A stretch of 64,000 nucleotides of DNA, taken from positions 744,001-808,000 of the forward strand of contig JAGTJL010000014.1 in the NCBI GenBank assembly GCA_020746875.1, in the 5' to 3' direction. The notes under the pieces were generated by a model. That model did not search any database. It worked only from the letters and a program-made list of their open reading frames with translations, and had not been told where the DNA came from. The position numbers and the translations under genes were made by a program. Source of the DNA: Rhexocercosporidium sp. MPI-PUGE-AT-0058. Lineage: Eukaryota > Ascomycota > Leotiomycetes > Helotiales. Positions 1-11,489 of this stretch are shown here, in pieces (position 1 is the first letter of the stretch; every line of letters begins with the position of its first letter).

Positions 1-1122
1 AACAGCAGCGGGCAGCTCGTCTGAAGATAGAGCTGGAGCCGCACCGCCGAAATGGCCTCTAGATCTCAGTATGAACCCAGAACTGGACCCCTCGCTCGTC
101 TCGATACCAATTGCATGGAAACGATTGCAATTCAAACACGCAACTGCGAATAATGGACGCAGGAAAGGCCTCCAGCAGCATTACGTGATTCAAATCAACT
201 TGATGGCTACATTACCTACTGGAGAAAGTGTGAAGCTGGTTGAGATACAGAGCGGACCGATTATCGTGCGGGGAAGAAGTCCGAGGAATTTCGATAGCAG
301 GAAAGACGTTTCCCTCAGTGAGAGGAAATTAGACTCTAAACCGCGGATGATGAGCGATGCGGCGGCACCCCAGGTGAAAGTCGATCCGGGAGTGACGAGT
401 AGTTCATACAAGTTCTACGCTTTGAACGCTCTATCTGTAAGTTCCCCAACTTTTATTTCTCGCGACCTACCTTTCTACAATGTGCGATGGCTAATAATGC
501 AAAAGACCCCCCTCGACCTTCCCGAATGGAACAACAACCCCCTCCCAACCCCGTCCCCCTCAACAGCACCCTCCGACCTTCCCCGCCAAGCCAAAAAGCC
601 AACACTCTCCCATCAGTCCTCATCCAGCTCTAGCACACGACCACCCGTGCCCAAAACACGCTGGAAAACAGAAAGCTCTTCCTCATCCAGTAAACCCAGC
701 TCTGTAAGCGCGCCTATCGATCTCTCCTTAGCGGACGACGAGTACAATCGTACAGGCTCCAGGGGCAGTTTTGGAGGTGAGCCTGGGAGTCCGCTCTTTG
801 AGAGAGATAGGATGAGGAGGAGTGTTGGAGTGGGGATGGGGAGTCCGGTTGAGAATGCGGATTTGCTTTATGAGTATTTCCCGTTGAGTGTTGATGATTG
901 GTTAGTCCCATTCCACTTTTTGATTGCGAAATTTCCTGTTCGAAGGCGTCGGATGAAGGAAAGAATTTTGTTGGAGGATGGAAGCTAATGTGATAAATTA
1001 GGATGCCGCCTGTCGATGCTATATACAGGCCGCATGTCGTGCATCACACTATCGTACCTCCGGATCTGAAGGCGGAGCAGGTCAAGAATAAGACGAAGAG
1101 ATATTTCTCAGCGGATGATTGA
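1..1122 (+). CDS. ron1: NDT80/PhoG-type transcription factor, 3' part (RON1-like, 5' truncated by window edge)
   Basis: The frame is open from base 2 of the window, so the N-terminus lies outside. Three exons fit: 2-436, 506-900 and 1002-1122, with introns 437-505 (in frame, 69 nt, branch GCTAAT) and 901-1001 (branch GCTAATG). The first exon holds the end of an NDT80/PhoG DNA-binding domain (AWKRLQFKHATANNGRRKG, then IIVRGRSPRNFD). A Ser/Pro-rich linker follows, and the C-terminal tail contains SVDDWMPPVDAIYRPHVVHH and ends YFSADD. Ndt80-like proteins in filamentous fungi include Vib-1/XprG and RON1; RON1 controls GlcNAc catabolism in Trichoderma and lies in the GlcNAc cluster. The adjacent hexosaminidase and GlcNAc-6-P deacetylase make RON1 the better reading, but the domain alone cannot separate the paralogues. 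Confidence 0.8.
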
Positions 1123-2175
1123 TGGAAGAGAGCTGAAGGTCTCATTTGGAACTGCAATAGGCATTTGCTGTGCACATTTTATATCGGCATTGGAACCCGC
1201 AAATACCGTGGAGAAAGCAGTGCGGGTTATCCCATCGATAGCTTGGCTGCCATCGCGACACTGATCACAAGTTGGGCGAGGAAAGCAGGCGGTTATCCCG
1301 TCAAGGATTAGATGGGATGGGACTAAGAGAATGGAAGAGGGAAAATCTACGCCTTGGAAGTCGCTGAGAAGGCTACAAGCAGAAGAAGGCAGATATATGT
1401 GTTTTAATTGCTCAGAGGGGGTGGCAGAAGTGTAAGTAGACCCGTGGGCCTTAAGCGGGCCACTGATGACCTGAAGGGAGAGGAATGCAAGTCGAAGTAT
1501 TGGGAGGCGGGAGTGTGTACGATGAATGAAGGCACGAGCAAATTTTGATACCATCAGCGTTACAGCGTTTTAACGAGAGGAGATGAAATGAATAAATCTT
1601 AATGAAAGCTAGCAAGCGAGCGAGCGAGAGACTAGGGCAGGCAGTGAGAGTGAGAGAATATTTAATGCCCAACCTTTAGATATCCGTGTTGAAGCTCTGC
1701 AGCCGGAGAAAGCAATTTGCAAAGCAATTCGGAACGAGTACTGTACAGAGGCGGTGAAGGTTTTTGAATAGGAGAAAAAGAGTAAATATATCATTGAACC
1801 ACGGATAACCTAATACAACCTAATACAAACCTCCCATGACAGCCGGAAAGGAATACTTCATCAGTCTTCGCGCATCGAAAGAAATATTAGGGGCATTCCT
1901 CAAATCCTTGACCTTGTTTTTGATGCCTACCAGCCGGTACGAGAACCTGAAAGTAAACAAGGCGAGTGGTGGGTTTTTCTCCACTCTCGCTTCGCTTCGC
2001 TTCGGTAGCCGATAACCTCGATTATGTATTCTCCCCCCCCCCACTTTTTTCGATGCTGAATCAATCTTTTATACTGGACTGGCCCTCAGCCCAGATTCAT
2101 CTCACTGAACTACAGGTGAACTTTCGTTAGCAAGTATCCGAAGCCTTACCACTCCCCCAGCAGATTGGGTACTAG
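1123..2175. other. Intergenic, between two convergent genes
   Basis: This stretch separates the 3' ends of the regulator and the hexosaminidase, so it should carry both 3' UTRs and terminators. Minus-strand reading frames here (for example 1108-1554) lack recognisable domains or a coherent composition. I see no RNA gene or repeat apart from a short (GAGC)n-like run near 1617-1630. Confidence 0.6.
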
Positions 2176-5100
2176 TCAAAGAAAATAATGGGACGGTAAA
2201 GAACTTACCCGTTCAGCAGGACATCTAACCTCCTCAAAGGCATCCAGCACATCAAAGCCCATCCCGAGCAGCACATCCCTCTCCTCGCCCTGCACCCAGC
2301 ACAACACGCACGCCGCAGCACGATGCGCTTTATTCTGTCTAATACCTAACAGCGCGAGTCCCTGCAGCACGATAGCAGCTTGTGGGCTATTCGGTACCAC
2401 AGGTGCCAGGATGCCACCTACGCCACTCGGGTTATCGGTGTTATTGCCATTGAGCGACGGGGAGGTCGCGAAGGCCGAGGGTTTGAGGACAGGAATGTAA
2501 GTCGCGAGACTCGAGTTTGGACGGGTGATGATGACAGCGCCAACGAGCGAGCCATCAACGGGTGACTTCGCCCTCACGACACCGCACGACTCGTCAGCCA
2601 GCGCGAGCTGGTACAGAGCGAGGACCTCGGGGCCCGAATTCGCTTTCACGAGATCGAGCACGCTCTCGGCGTTGTCGCGGCCGGCGATGAGGTCGAATTT
2701 GAAACTGACGCGTTGGATGGAGGGGAGGAGGCCCTCGGGCGCTTGCCATGCTAGGAGGTTGCGGATCGTGAGCGTGTAGAGGAGGCGTGGCGAGGATATG
2801 TCCCAGCCGTTGGCGGCGAACCAGCGTTTAAGGCGCGCGCCTTCGGTTAGGTCGGACATGGGGATTCCGGGGTAGATTGTCGGGAGGGAGGAGCCGAGTT
2901 GGAGGGTTTTGATGGAGGGGCGGGTGAGGAGGGAGCGAAGGGCTCGTTGGTGGAGGGAGTGTCCTATTGAGAGGTTGCGTTTTGAGGGGTCGACAAAGAG
3001 GGAGGACAGGATTCCGTGGGAGGTAGGGGTGTGGTAGTAGGTTGAGCAGAAACCGAAGAGGGCTTGGGTGCTGGAGTTGCGGACTACGAAGTGTTGTTCT
3101 TGAATTGTGTCGTGGGGTGGAGAGAGACCTTGGGACTGGATTTGTGTAAGTATAACATTTTCGAATTGAGTGAGGAAACTTACAAGTTCAAAAGAGGCGG
3201 CTGTTGCCCCTGATAGACCGGACTGTGTGTTAGGAGGCGCAGTCTTCTCGATCGTTTTGATAAGTGCCAGCAATCCTCTATGGTCACGATCCCTGTTCCA
3301 ACTCTCGACCAACCAGTTCTGTCTCGATTTCTGCACTTTCCTGCTCTTCCTCAATGTACCCGGTAATGTTCCTTGTGGGACGAACTCGCCGAATAGAGCA
3401 CGCACTAAAGCGCTCATTGCTGTCTCGGTAAAGTCGAAGGTGCAGACATATGTTCCTATTGATTTATCCATAGCGAAATCATAGGGAGAAGACACAGAAA
3501 CGACAATTAGAGATTTCTTCTTGCCTCCCGCGGATAGCATGGAGCACATCATAGCGACGTGCTTGGTGAAGCCATTCTGATAGAGATTTCGATTCGCATC
3601 GGCTGTGATAATTATGATCGCTGCTGCTCTATTGATGAGGTTTTCATGTACAGGACGTACACCGTTGGCTGTATAAGAAGTATGAAGAAGTTTCCCATGC
3701 CTTTGGCGAGCGAGTGATCGGCCAAGTTCTCGAAAGACTCCTTCACCACTCATTATAGAAGATCGGTGCTGCCATTTATCATGGTCGTTGGCTGTTGAGC
3801 GAGTAGATTCTGTGAGAGCCTTCGTGGCAGCTGATGCGGGAAGGGGTTTGACGAGTGGTGTGAGAAGGAGCAACTCTTCATCGGGATATAATGTGTTGGA
3901 TAAGGGGAGGAGATGACCTTTGTCTCTCATGATGGTGATGGAATTGTCGTATGCTTTCGTTGATAGTGCGAGATGACCTGGGTGCAAACTGGCAAGTACA
4001 TTGATGCCAGGTGGGTTCAGAGCTTTGCTCCAGCTGGTGCATTTGGACTTGAGATGCAGAACACGCTTAAGCGAGACCATGATTCGTTCGCGAGAAATCA
4101 TGTCGTTTTCGATGCCCAATTTGAGTCCGGATATGGCTTCCTGCTGTACCGCAAACGAGCGGCAGAGAAGGACTAGATCACAGCCTGCTTCGACAGCCAT
4201 GACTGTTCCTCCTCGTACTCCGATGTCGTGGCTGAGGGCGTCCATTTCTAGGCATTCAGAAATTGTCACTCCGTTGAAGCCGAGGTCATTTCTCAGCAAA
4301 TCATCGACAACTTGGTCGCTAAGACAAGCGTGCATAACATTCATACCTGTCTTGGTGTAAGTTGGAAGCTCAAAGAAGCATGTTGGGTTTACTTACTAGC
4401 ATTGGCCATAGCACATCCACCCACCATCATGGCATCCAAGCCATCCCGGATAGCGTTTCGGAATGGAACAAGTGCGCCCAAGCTCAGTTGCTCAATCGTT
4501 TCGGTGATGATAGGCATGTCAAGCGACGAACCGAGAAAGTCCAGATTTCCATACGAAGGAAAGTGTTTCCCACAAGTCGTGAGTCCAGCATCTTTGTAAC
4601 CATTCATGGCAGCGATTCCATACTGCGAGACTTCTTGAGGATCATCTCCAGTGGCTCTTACCCCGAGAGGTTGGTATCTGGCGTTAGTCAGAACGTCAAG
4701 AACCGGGCCCATGATCATGTTGACTCCCACAGCCGAGACCTCTTTAGCGGTTGCATTGGCAATTTCATATGCCATCTCTGGAGAGCCAGCAGCTGCAACT
4801 CCCATGGCACTGGGAAATTGACAGATGTAATCCTCATCGAAGAGGCTGTTGACTCCGCCATTTTCTTGGTCAAGAGCTATGAGGAGCGGCACTGGATGAC
4901 CTGCTTGATGTGCAATTGTCTGGAGCTCCTGAACCAATCTTGCGGTTTCTTGGGCAGCTGCAAAGGTTAGTCTTGTTAGAAAAAAAAATTATACCAATGC
5001 AAGACAGCACTGAGAAACTCGAGGACGAAATGTGCATATTAAAACCTTGCATTTTCAGAGCTTGGTCATGAAAGCACTCCTCAGCAATTACAAGACCTAT

Positions 5101-5531
5101 TAAGGTGACAAGAGCAGAAAAGAGCACAGCACAAAACTTGGAAGGCATAAAGAAATGCACAATACTTTTTAAGTTTTTGGTGGTCAGCAATATGGCACCG
5201 AGATGGTGATCTTCAATCAACGTGCGGATTTGAGGTGTGACTTCTGTTCCTTCCCAACCTGAAGTATCTCAAAGTCAGCATTCCATGATACAAGATCGGC
5301 ACTTTACACAACAAAGCAGTGCCGTTTGACAGCCACCAATGGCGTTGCACAAGACATAGCAATAGGAGAAATACCCATAAAGAACAGTTGGCCCATAGCC
5401 CTGTCAAGCAAGTCAAATCAGCACGTTGTCCATCACGAGATCTGATAAGATAGGTAGGTAAGATGGGATGCATACCAATCCAGATCCTGCCATAGCGGGT
5501 CCAGCTCATCGCTGCTCTCCGAGCCCTCCAT
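2176..5531 (-). CDS. nag3: GH3 beta-N-acetylglucosaminidase with C-terminal GNAT domain
   Basis: Exons (minus): 5531-5476, 5400-5375, 5258-5166, 4957-4397, 4346-3184 and 3135-2176. All phases match and give about 952 aa. The last intron (3136-3183, 48 nt) is in frame and could be retained. Residues 1-600 form a GH3 NagZ-like barrel: DWAMGQLFFMG, LLIALDQENGGV, AVGVNMIMGPVLD, GKHFPSYG (K189-H190) and VTISECLEMDALS (E276). From about residue 640 the chain turns into a GNAT acetyltransferase-like region with a CoA-site-like stretch (LFVDPSKRNLSIGHSLHQ). The family cleaves terminal GlcNAc; the role of the GNAT part is unknown. It lies head-to-head with dac1 and tail-to-tail with ron1, as in fungal GlcNAc clusters. 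No signal peptide is seen, suggesting intracellular action. A GTAAGT at the very 3' end could extend the gene by another exon. Confidence 0.88.
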
Positions 5532-5685
5532 CTTGACTTGCACTTCGCCGGACACCGTGACGGCTGCAGCTGGCTGGCTTGTTGAACCTAAAGCAAGCCA
5601 GGTCAGGTATACAAGACTGGACTGGACTGGTCGGGGCAGTCTCCTCGGTTACTGTAGGGTGGGGTATTCCTGTAGGTACCGTAGG

Positions 5686-5702
5686 TACTGTACGGTACAG
5701 TA
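5686..5702. promoter_or_regulatory. 17-nt perfect palindrome (candidate operator)
   Basis: TACTGTACGGTACAGTA is a perfect inverted repeat with 8-nt arms around a central G. It lies about 155 bp upstream of the nag3 start, next to two copies of GTAGGTAC(C/T). The regulator is unknown; it does not match the Ndt80 core motif. Confidence 0.45.
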
Positions 5703-5934
5703 TGAGGTGGGCACGCACGGCACAACTTCGTCACTTCGCTGCTCGTCTTCGGACTTCAGACCCTCATCACATCACACATCAGCATGTTCGGTAGTGGAAA
5801 CGGACGGAACGGGTGCAACGTCTTTGCCATAGAGGGGAAAGCAACGTGGATCATCAGCCTCGTGGGGAAGAAAGACATGGGCGTGTAACCATGGGATGGG
5901 GACGACGCGGCGAGGAGGGTTCAATGGGCCAGGT

Positions 5935-5940
5935 CACGTG
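5935..5940. promoter_or_regulatory. CACGTG E-box
   Basis: The sequence GGTCACGTGGTC contains a perfect CACGTG, a bHLH-type site, in the middle of the shared nag3/dac1 promoter. Binding by any factor is inferred only. Confidence 0.35.
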
Positions 5941-6557
5941 GTCGGGAACTCATCGGCAAATTTCGTTTTTGCCGAGTTTTTCTCATCTCAATTCTCACTC
6001 TCCTCTTTGCCTTTCTTCAAGTCTTCATCTCGTCTCAGAACTTTCAATAATCAACATCAGATCACTCATCATAAACTGGAGTGGCAAACTTCTATCGGAG
6101 GCAACAGTCGTGCTCGCAAAACATTCCCTCATTTGCTCATTTAATAGTCCATATCTCGCTGGCCGGCTTACCCGGCCTTTGTCGGGATGAGACGAAGTGA
6201 TAATGAGACGTTACATCTCCACTTCTTCTCTGCAACTTGAGCTTCTTACTACCTACCCACCCAACCTACTGAACGATGGACATCACATCACATCACATCG
6301 CCATCGATCTTGATTCACACCTCAGCCCACTCTTGAGGGCCTTCCGCCCTTATGGATTCATGCCATCATTTCAATGGTCAAGGACCTTTGACGTCTAGCA
6401 AAGCATAATACCAGGTAGGTCGTAGCCTCGTGGAGTTTCATCATTCATTATGTAGAGCACAAGGTAAACCGTGGTTCACGCCACAGTTAATCTAACAGAT
6501 AAATCGTTCCTTTCATTAAATCTTTGTACTTCGTCTTTTGTCATCAATCCTTCCATC

Positions 6558-7967
6558 ATGCCATCTGCAATTCCTACAGGAAAGGAAACGATCACGAAGT
6601 TCACGAACTGTCGTTTAGTCAAGGGTGATGAGCTGGTAGAGCAGGACTTGTGGGTCAGTTCGGAGACGGGAAAGATTGTGAGGAGTCAAGAAGCTTTCTA
6701 CGGAGACCACTCGGTTCCAGATATCACAATCAACCTGGGAGGGAAGATCATTTCACCGGGTCTGATCGATGTACAACTGAATGGGGCTTTTGGATTCAAT
6801 TTCTCGCAGATACCAGAAGATGTCTCGGCGTATGGGAAGACGTTGAAGCAGGTCAATAAGTTGCTGATTCAGACTGGCGTCACTTCATATCTTCCAACAC
6901 TGACTTCTGAGCGGAAGGAAGTTTACCAACAGGTACAGGACGTTCGCGAAGCGATTTAATAGAAGCTCTACTGAATAACTTCATAGGCGCTGCCCTTCCT
7001 TGGACCTTCTGGTCTTCCACGTAATGCCGAAAATGGAGCTGAATCTCTTGGAGCTCATTGCGAAGGACCATTTCTAAGTCCCAGCAAGAACGGGATCCAC
7101 AAAGTCGAAAACATAATTCCTGCGGTTAATGGTTTCAGCGATTTAGAAGACTGCTATGGGGCGGCCAACATAAACCCTACTCTCTCTCCTTTCGATGGCG
7201 CTATCCGACCTCCACAGATCAAAATGATTACAGCAGCTCCAGAAGTCGCAGCCATGACCCAAACCATCCCAGACATCACCTCAAGAGGCATACTGTACTC
7301 GATCGGACATACAGAAGCAACGTATGAGGAGGCATCGGCAGCAGTCGCAGCAGGGGCTACTATGATTACGCATCTGTTCAACGCGATGCGGCCTCTTCAT
7401 CACAGGAATCCAAATGTCTATGGAGTGCTGGGTATTGCCGAGTCACTTCCCCGTCCGTATTTTGGCATTATTGCAGATGGGATACACTTGCACCCTACCA
7501 GTATTAAAATCGCGTTCAACGCTCATCCAGACGGGTTCATTCTCGTGACGGATGCCATGCATTTGGTCGGACTACCCGATGGTGCATATGAATGGACGAA
7601 TGGAGAGAGGATCGTGAAGACTGGCCCAAAACTGGTACTAGAAGGAAGTGACAAGATTGCTGGAAGGTAGGAGATCTTGAAGAAACAGAAGAGGCCAGAG
7701 CTAACACCTCCCAGTTCTATCACGCTGATTGAATGCGTGACCAACTTCCTCAATTGGTCAGGAGCAAGTATACCACAGGCACTGAAGGCAGTGACTGCCA
7801 CTCCAGCTGCAATGCTGGGACTGAGTGATGTCAAGGGTAACTTGAAGGGAGACGCCGATGCGGATCTAGTGATCATCGACGAGGCTGTTGACGGGTTCGG
7901 CAAGAAGACTTTGATAATCGACCAAGTCTGGAAGTTCGGAAGCAAGGTCTTCGATCGTTCGGAGTAA
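6558..7967 (+). CDS. dac1: N-acetylglucosamine-6-phosphate deacetylase
   Basis: Exons 6558-6932, 6987-7666 and 7715-7967 give 435 aa, the usual size. The introns are 54 and 48 nt, the second with branch GCTAACAC. The start is the ATG at 6558, because the upstream in-frame extension from 6471 does not look like protein. The amidohydrolase fold is recognisable: PGLIDVQLNGAFG near residue 70, GAHCEGPFLSP, GHTEATYEEA with H234 region metal ligands, ITHLFNAM, FGIIADGIHLHP and FILVTDAM with the likely catalytic D314. The enzyme converts GlcNAc-6-P to GlcN-6-P plus acetate in the cytosol, the second step of GlcNAc use after the hexokinase. It is divergent from nag3, so coordinated induction is likely. 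The deaminase, kinase and transporter of the pathway are not in the window. Confidence 0.95.
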
Positions 7968-8704
7968 ACAGAGTAGGTTATTGATTGGCTGGAAGATAGA
8001 CTGGATGCATCCCAACGGCGTTGCGGATCCGGTGTTGTTTAGACAAATGGGAAAAAGCATCATGCCAAATTATTTCTTTGCCCTGGTGGCTTCTCGTTCT
8101 CGGCCTCGTACATTGTGTTACACAAGGCTGGCCATCCGATGCATGTTGTGGCGCCTCACTATCACACCTGATTGGTACTCCACAACTGTTGGAGAAACAC
8201 CAATGCAAGCCCGTAGATGCGTACTCGAGCAGTACATTGTCACTGGCTGTGTGGGTAGCATTGCGATAGACCCAGCAAGCTGGGATGATTGTCAGCGAAC
8301 GAGTTTTCGTGTTACCAACACGAAAATGCATCGTTGGACACTCCAAGCTTAACCTCCGAGGAACACTTCCAAGTGGTGGGCTAAGAGTGGAAATGTGAGC
8401 AAAAAGCACTTCTTGCATCAGACATTGTTGGGAGTTTGCAATGCAATGGTATATAATACTGATTGTGCCTTCCTGTCGGGGTTGTGTTCGGGTTCCCCTT
8501 TCCTGACACTTTTTCGAAAGGTGAATTCCGCAGTAAGGAATCTGTTTCGGGACCGATAAGCGACACGATAAACAATATTGCTTCCCCTTCAGGATCCCTC
8601 GAACCTCACTTTTCCCTCACGACAACGAAACCTTTTCTCTCCTCGTCACCACAACCCAGCCCTCTACCAGATCTGAGCCTGTCTCAGCTGGCACGTCAAC
8701 AATC
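7968..8704. other. Intergenic: dac1 3' region and P450 promoter
   Basis: No gene is supported. A pyrimidine-rich stretch (about 8590-8680) just before the P450 start looks like a fungal 5' leader. The minus-strand frame 7978-8418 has no protein-like features. Confidence 0.55.
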
Positions 8705-10427
8705 ATGGAGGTCCTCCCCTACGTCGCCATGAATCCTCTCGTGGCTGGTCTCTGGGCTCTGCTCATGATTCCAGTCGTTTTCCTGCTCTCCGACATCTAT
8801 ACCTGGTTCTACCTTCCTCCTGGCCCTCTCCCTATTCCATTCATTGGCAATGTCCTCTCGTTCCCCAAGGACAACTTCTTTCTTACTCTTGAAGAATGGT
8901 CCCATATCTATGGTCCGATTGTGAGTTATTCGGGTGGGAGCCATTTTCTCCATTGTCTTACTAGCTTTTCACTTCCAAGAGTGCTAGCGAGGCGATCAGG
9001 GACGAGCAATTGCTGATCTTTCCATATTCTAGTACACCATCTGGGTTGGTCGATCACCTCGCATCATCATCAGCGACCCTGCTATCGCCGTGGAGCTCAT
9101 GTCCCGTCGTGGCAGCCGCTACTCGTCTCGTCCTCGGATGATTGTATTCGGCGAGCTATTCAACAACAATAGTTCAGTCGCCTCTCTCTCCTACGGATCT
9201 GCCTGGTCTATTCGTCGCAAGGTTCTTCACCACTCTCTCAAGTTATCCATACTGCCAGCCTACAAACCACGCCAAGAAGCAGAGGCACTAGCCGTTGTTG
9301 ATAGCATCGTTGGTAATTCGGACAATTGGAGCAAGGCTATTGATAGGTTCGCCTCCAGTGTGGTCTTCAGCATGGCATATGGTCGACGAATCGCTTCTCT
9401 GGACTCCAAGGTCCTCAAGAAGAGACAATACCTGTTCCGCTATGCGAGTGACCTCTTGAAGCCTGGCGCCTACCCCGTCGAGTCCTTCCCATTCCTCCTT
9501 CATCTCCCTGCTTTCCTTTCCCGCTGGAAGGAGCCCATCGTCAAGATGGGTCGCGTTCTCGCGACTTTCGACGTCGGCTTGGTGGATTCCGTCAAGGAAG
9601 ATTTGGAGCATTCCAAGGGCACATTAGTGACCAGCTTGACAGAGACTATGCTTGACCTCAAGGCTAACGGAGATGTCGACACCAACGCACTTAGGGAGGA
9701 CCACTTCGCCGCCCTGCCAGCTTCTCTCTTCGGCGCTGGCTCAGACACAACTGCCTCAACCCTACACTCCGCAATTCTAGCCTTCGTCACACACCCTCAC
9801 ATCCAAAAGGCAGCCCAAGCCGAACTCGACCTCGTTGTAGACAAGCACCGCTCCCCAACCTTCGCCGACCAACCCAAACTCCCATATATCGATGCGCTCG
9901 TCAAGGAAATCCTGCGCTGGCGCCCATCCAGCGCCTTCGGCCTCCCACACGCCACCAGCGAAAACGATGTCTTCAACGGCTACCGCTTCCCAAAAGGCAC
10001 CACCATCTGGGCACCCGCCTGGGGCCTGAACCAAAACCCAGCCTACTTCCCCTCCCCTCAAACCTTCGCGCCTCAACGTTATCTCCCCGAGTCTGATCCC
10101 CGTTATGACGCTGAGCTAGGTGCTAAGCCCTTCCCACAAGGCGCACACGTCCACGGCACATTCGGATTCGGAAGACGTGCTTGCGCTGGTGCGGATCTGG
10201 CTATGAATAGTATCTTCATCGCTCTTGCTAAGATGCTCTGGTCTTTCGACATCTTGCCTGTTGAGGGAGAAAGCTATGATGTTGATTCTTATGCTGGGGG
10301 TATTATCCTTCGTCCTAAGGTGTTTAGGTGCGAGTTTATTTTGAGGGATGAGGAGCGCAGATTTGTATTAGAGAGAGAGATGAGGGAGGCGGAGAAGGTT
10401 CTTGAGCTTTTCCCTCCTTTTGATTGA
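8705..10427 (+). CDS. Cytochrome P450 monooxygenase
   Basis: Two exons, 8705-8920 and 9033-10427, give 536 aa; the 112-nt intron has donor GTGAGT and branch TGCTGAT. An N-terminal membrane anchor (about residues 8-32) is followed by the proline hinge YLPPGPLPIPFIGN, as in ER-bound class II P450s. The I-helix reads FGAGSDTTAS (about 305-314), the K-helix ExxR is E364-R367 (KEILRWRP), the PERF-like region is FAPQRYL, and the haem site is FGFGRRACAG with ligand C456. The pattern resembles fungal P450s of the CYP64-like clan, often linked to secondary metabolism, but family and substrate cannot be fixed by eye. No backbone synthase gene is nearby, so this is not an obvious biosynthetic cluster. 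Confidence 0.93.
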
Positions 10428-11489
10428 GTATTGAGATGAGTGGAGGAACGTGTGCTTTTGCTGTTTGCTTTTTGCTGTCTGCTTTCTGCGCTTATTCACT
10501 TGATAGATAATGGATGGTGGATGATGGGTGATGGGAATGGGTAATAGGAATGGGTTTACTTTGATACTACTTGCTTACAACGAGACGGCTATGTAGAGGA
10601 TGGAAAGTTCCTACTTAGTTGTTTAGAGAAATGTCAGATGATTGCTTTCACCCACTCACAGTAGAATGCGCCTCAGTAAAATCATTGGTGCATACGTGAA
10701 GCAACAACTCCGCCTTAAGAACTTTCTGGTTATCCTGCGGTATCCTCGTCTTCCGCTTCCCTTTTTGTGAACTTCAAGAGCAACCTAACACCAAAAAAAG
10801 AGGTTTATTAACGAGGGCCTCTCGCAAGGAAATTGAGAGGTATGGCAGCTCCCCTTAACTCTAGTTCACCTTCGAAGTATCTCTCGAGTCGGCGTACTTC
10901 AGATCTACCTTTCTCTATCTACACCGCTCGTTGAAGTAAAAGCCATAGTCTACGGATTCACAAGTTTACGCAATCGCTGAACATGGAAGTATGGTATTGC
11001 TAAGTACCGTTGTTATTTGATATCCGACTTCTGCCTCGAACGATGGTATTTGGGCAGTCCTGGCCTCATCGTTCCCTCTTGCAAGAAAAGTCAGGCCACA
11101 AGATCGAGCACATTGATATTCAAACAGGATGAGAAGTAAATTGAGAAGAGAAAATTTGGAATGTATTTAAGTGTCTGAAAGATTTAAATAGTAGTTTCCA
11201 CATTCATCATGGTATCATGAAACCCCATCCATCCCATCCCATCCCGTTCCCTCCAAATCAACCCCAAACCCCCAGTCTCCTCAAACGAATACCAATGAAG
11301 GTTTGCTCCGAGCTCGCCTACCCTGCCCGCCCTATCAAGATGCAAAATGTGAGATGAATCGATCTTCTATGCACGCGCCGCCCTAGCTCCAGACCCTAAG
11401 AAAGAGAAGACAGAAACACACATGAATATACAATAAGAAAAGCTCTCCTGAATTAAACCTCTCATCGTCGGTATTGGAGAGTGTATAGC
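10428..11489. other. Intergenic between convergent genes
   Basis: It carries the 3' ends of the P450 and of the minus-strand membrane protein. A short imperfect run of GATGG/GGGTGATGG-like units lies near 10511-10550, and (CCCATCC)n-like repeats lie near 11222-11246. No gene is seen. Confidence 0.5.

Larger units (their letters stand above)
5532..6557. promoter_or_regulatory. Divergent promoter of nag3 and dac1
   Basis: About 1 kb separates the two ATGs, so both genes probably draw on this region. Visible elements are a 17-nt palindrome (5686-5702), a CACGTG E-box (5935-5940), a (CATCA)n run at 6281-6300 and a CGCAAAA (6115-6121) that partly fits the Ndt80 core CRCAAAW. The pyrimidine-rich stretch 5975-6030 could be a leader. 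No gene is supported here. Confidence 0.65.

Noticed and set aside
1108..1554. 148-aa minus-strand frame between ron1 and nag3
   Set aside because: No domain; lies in the 3' space of two convergent genes.
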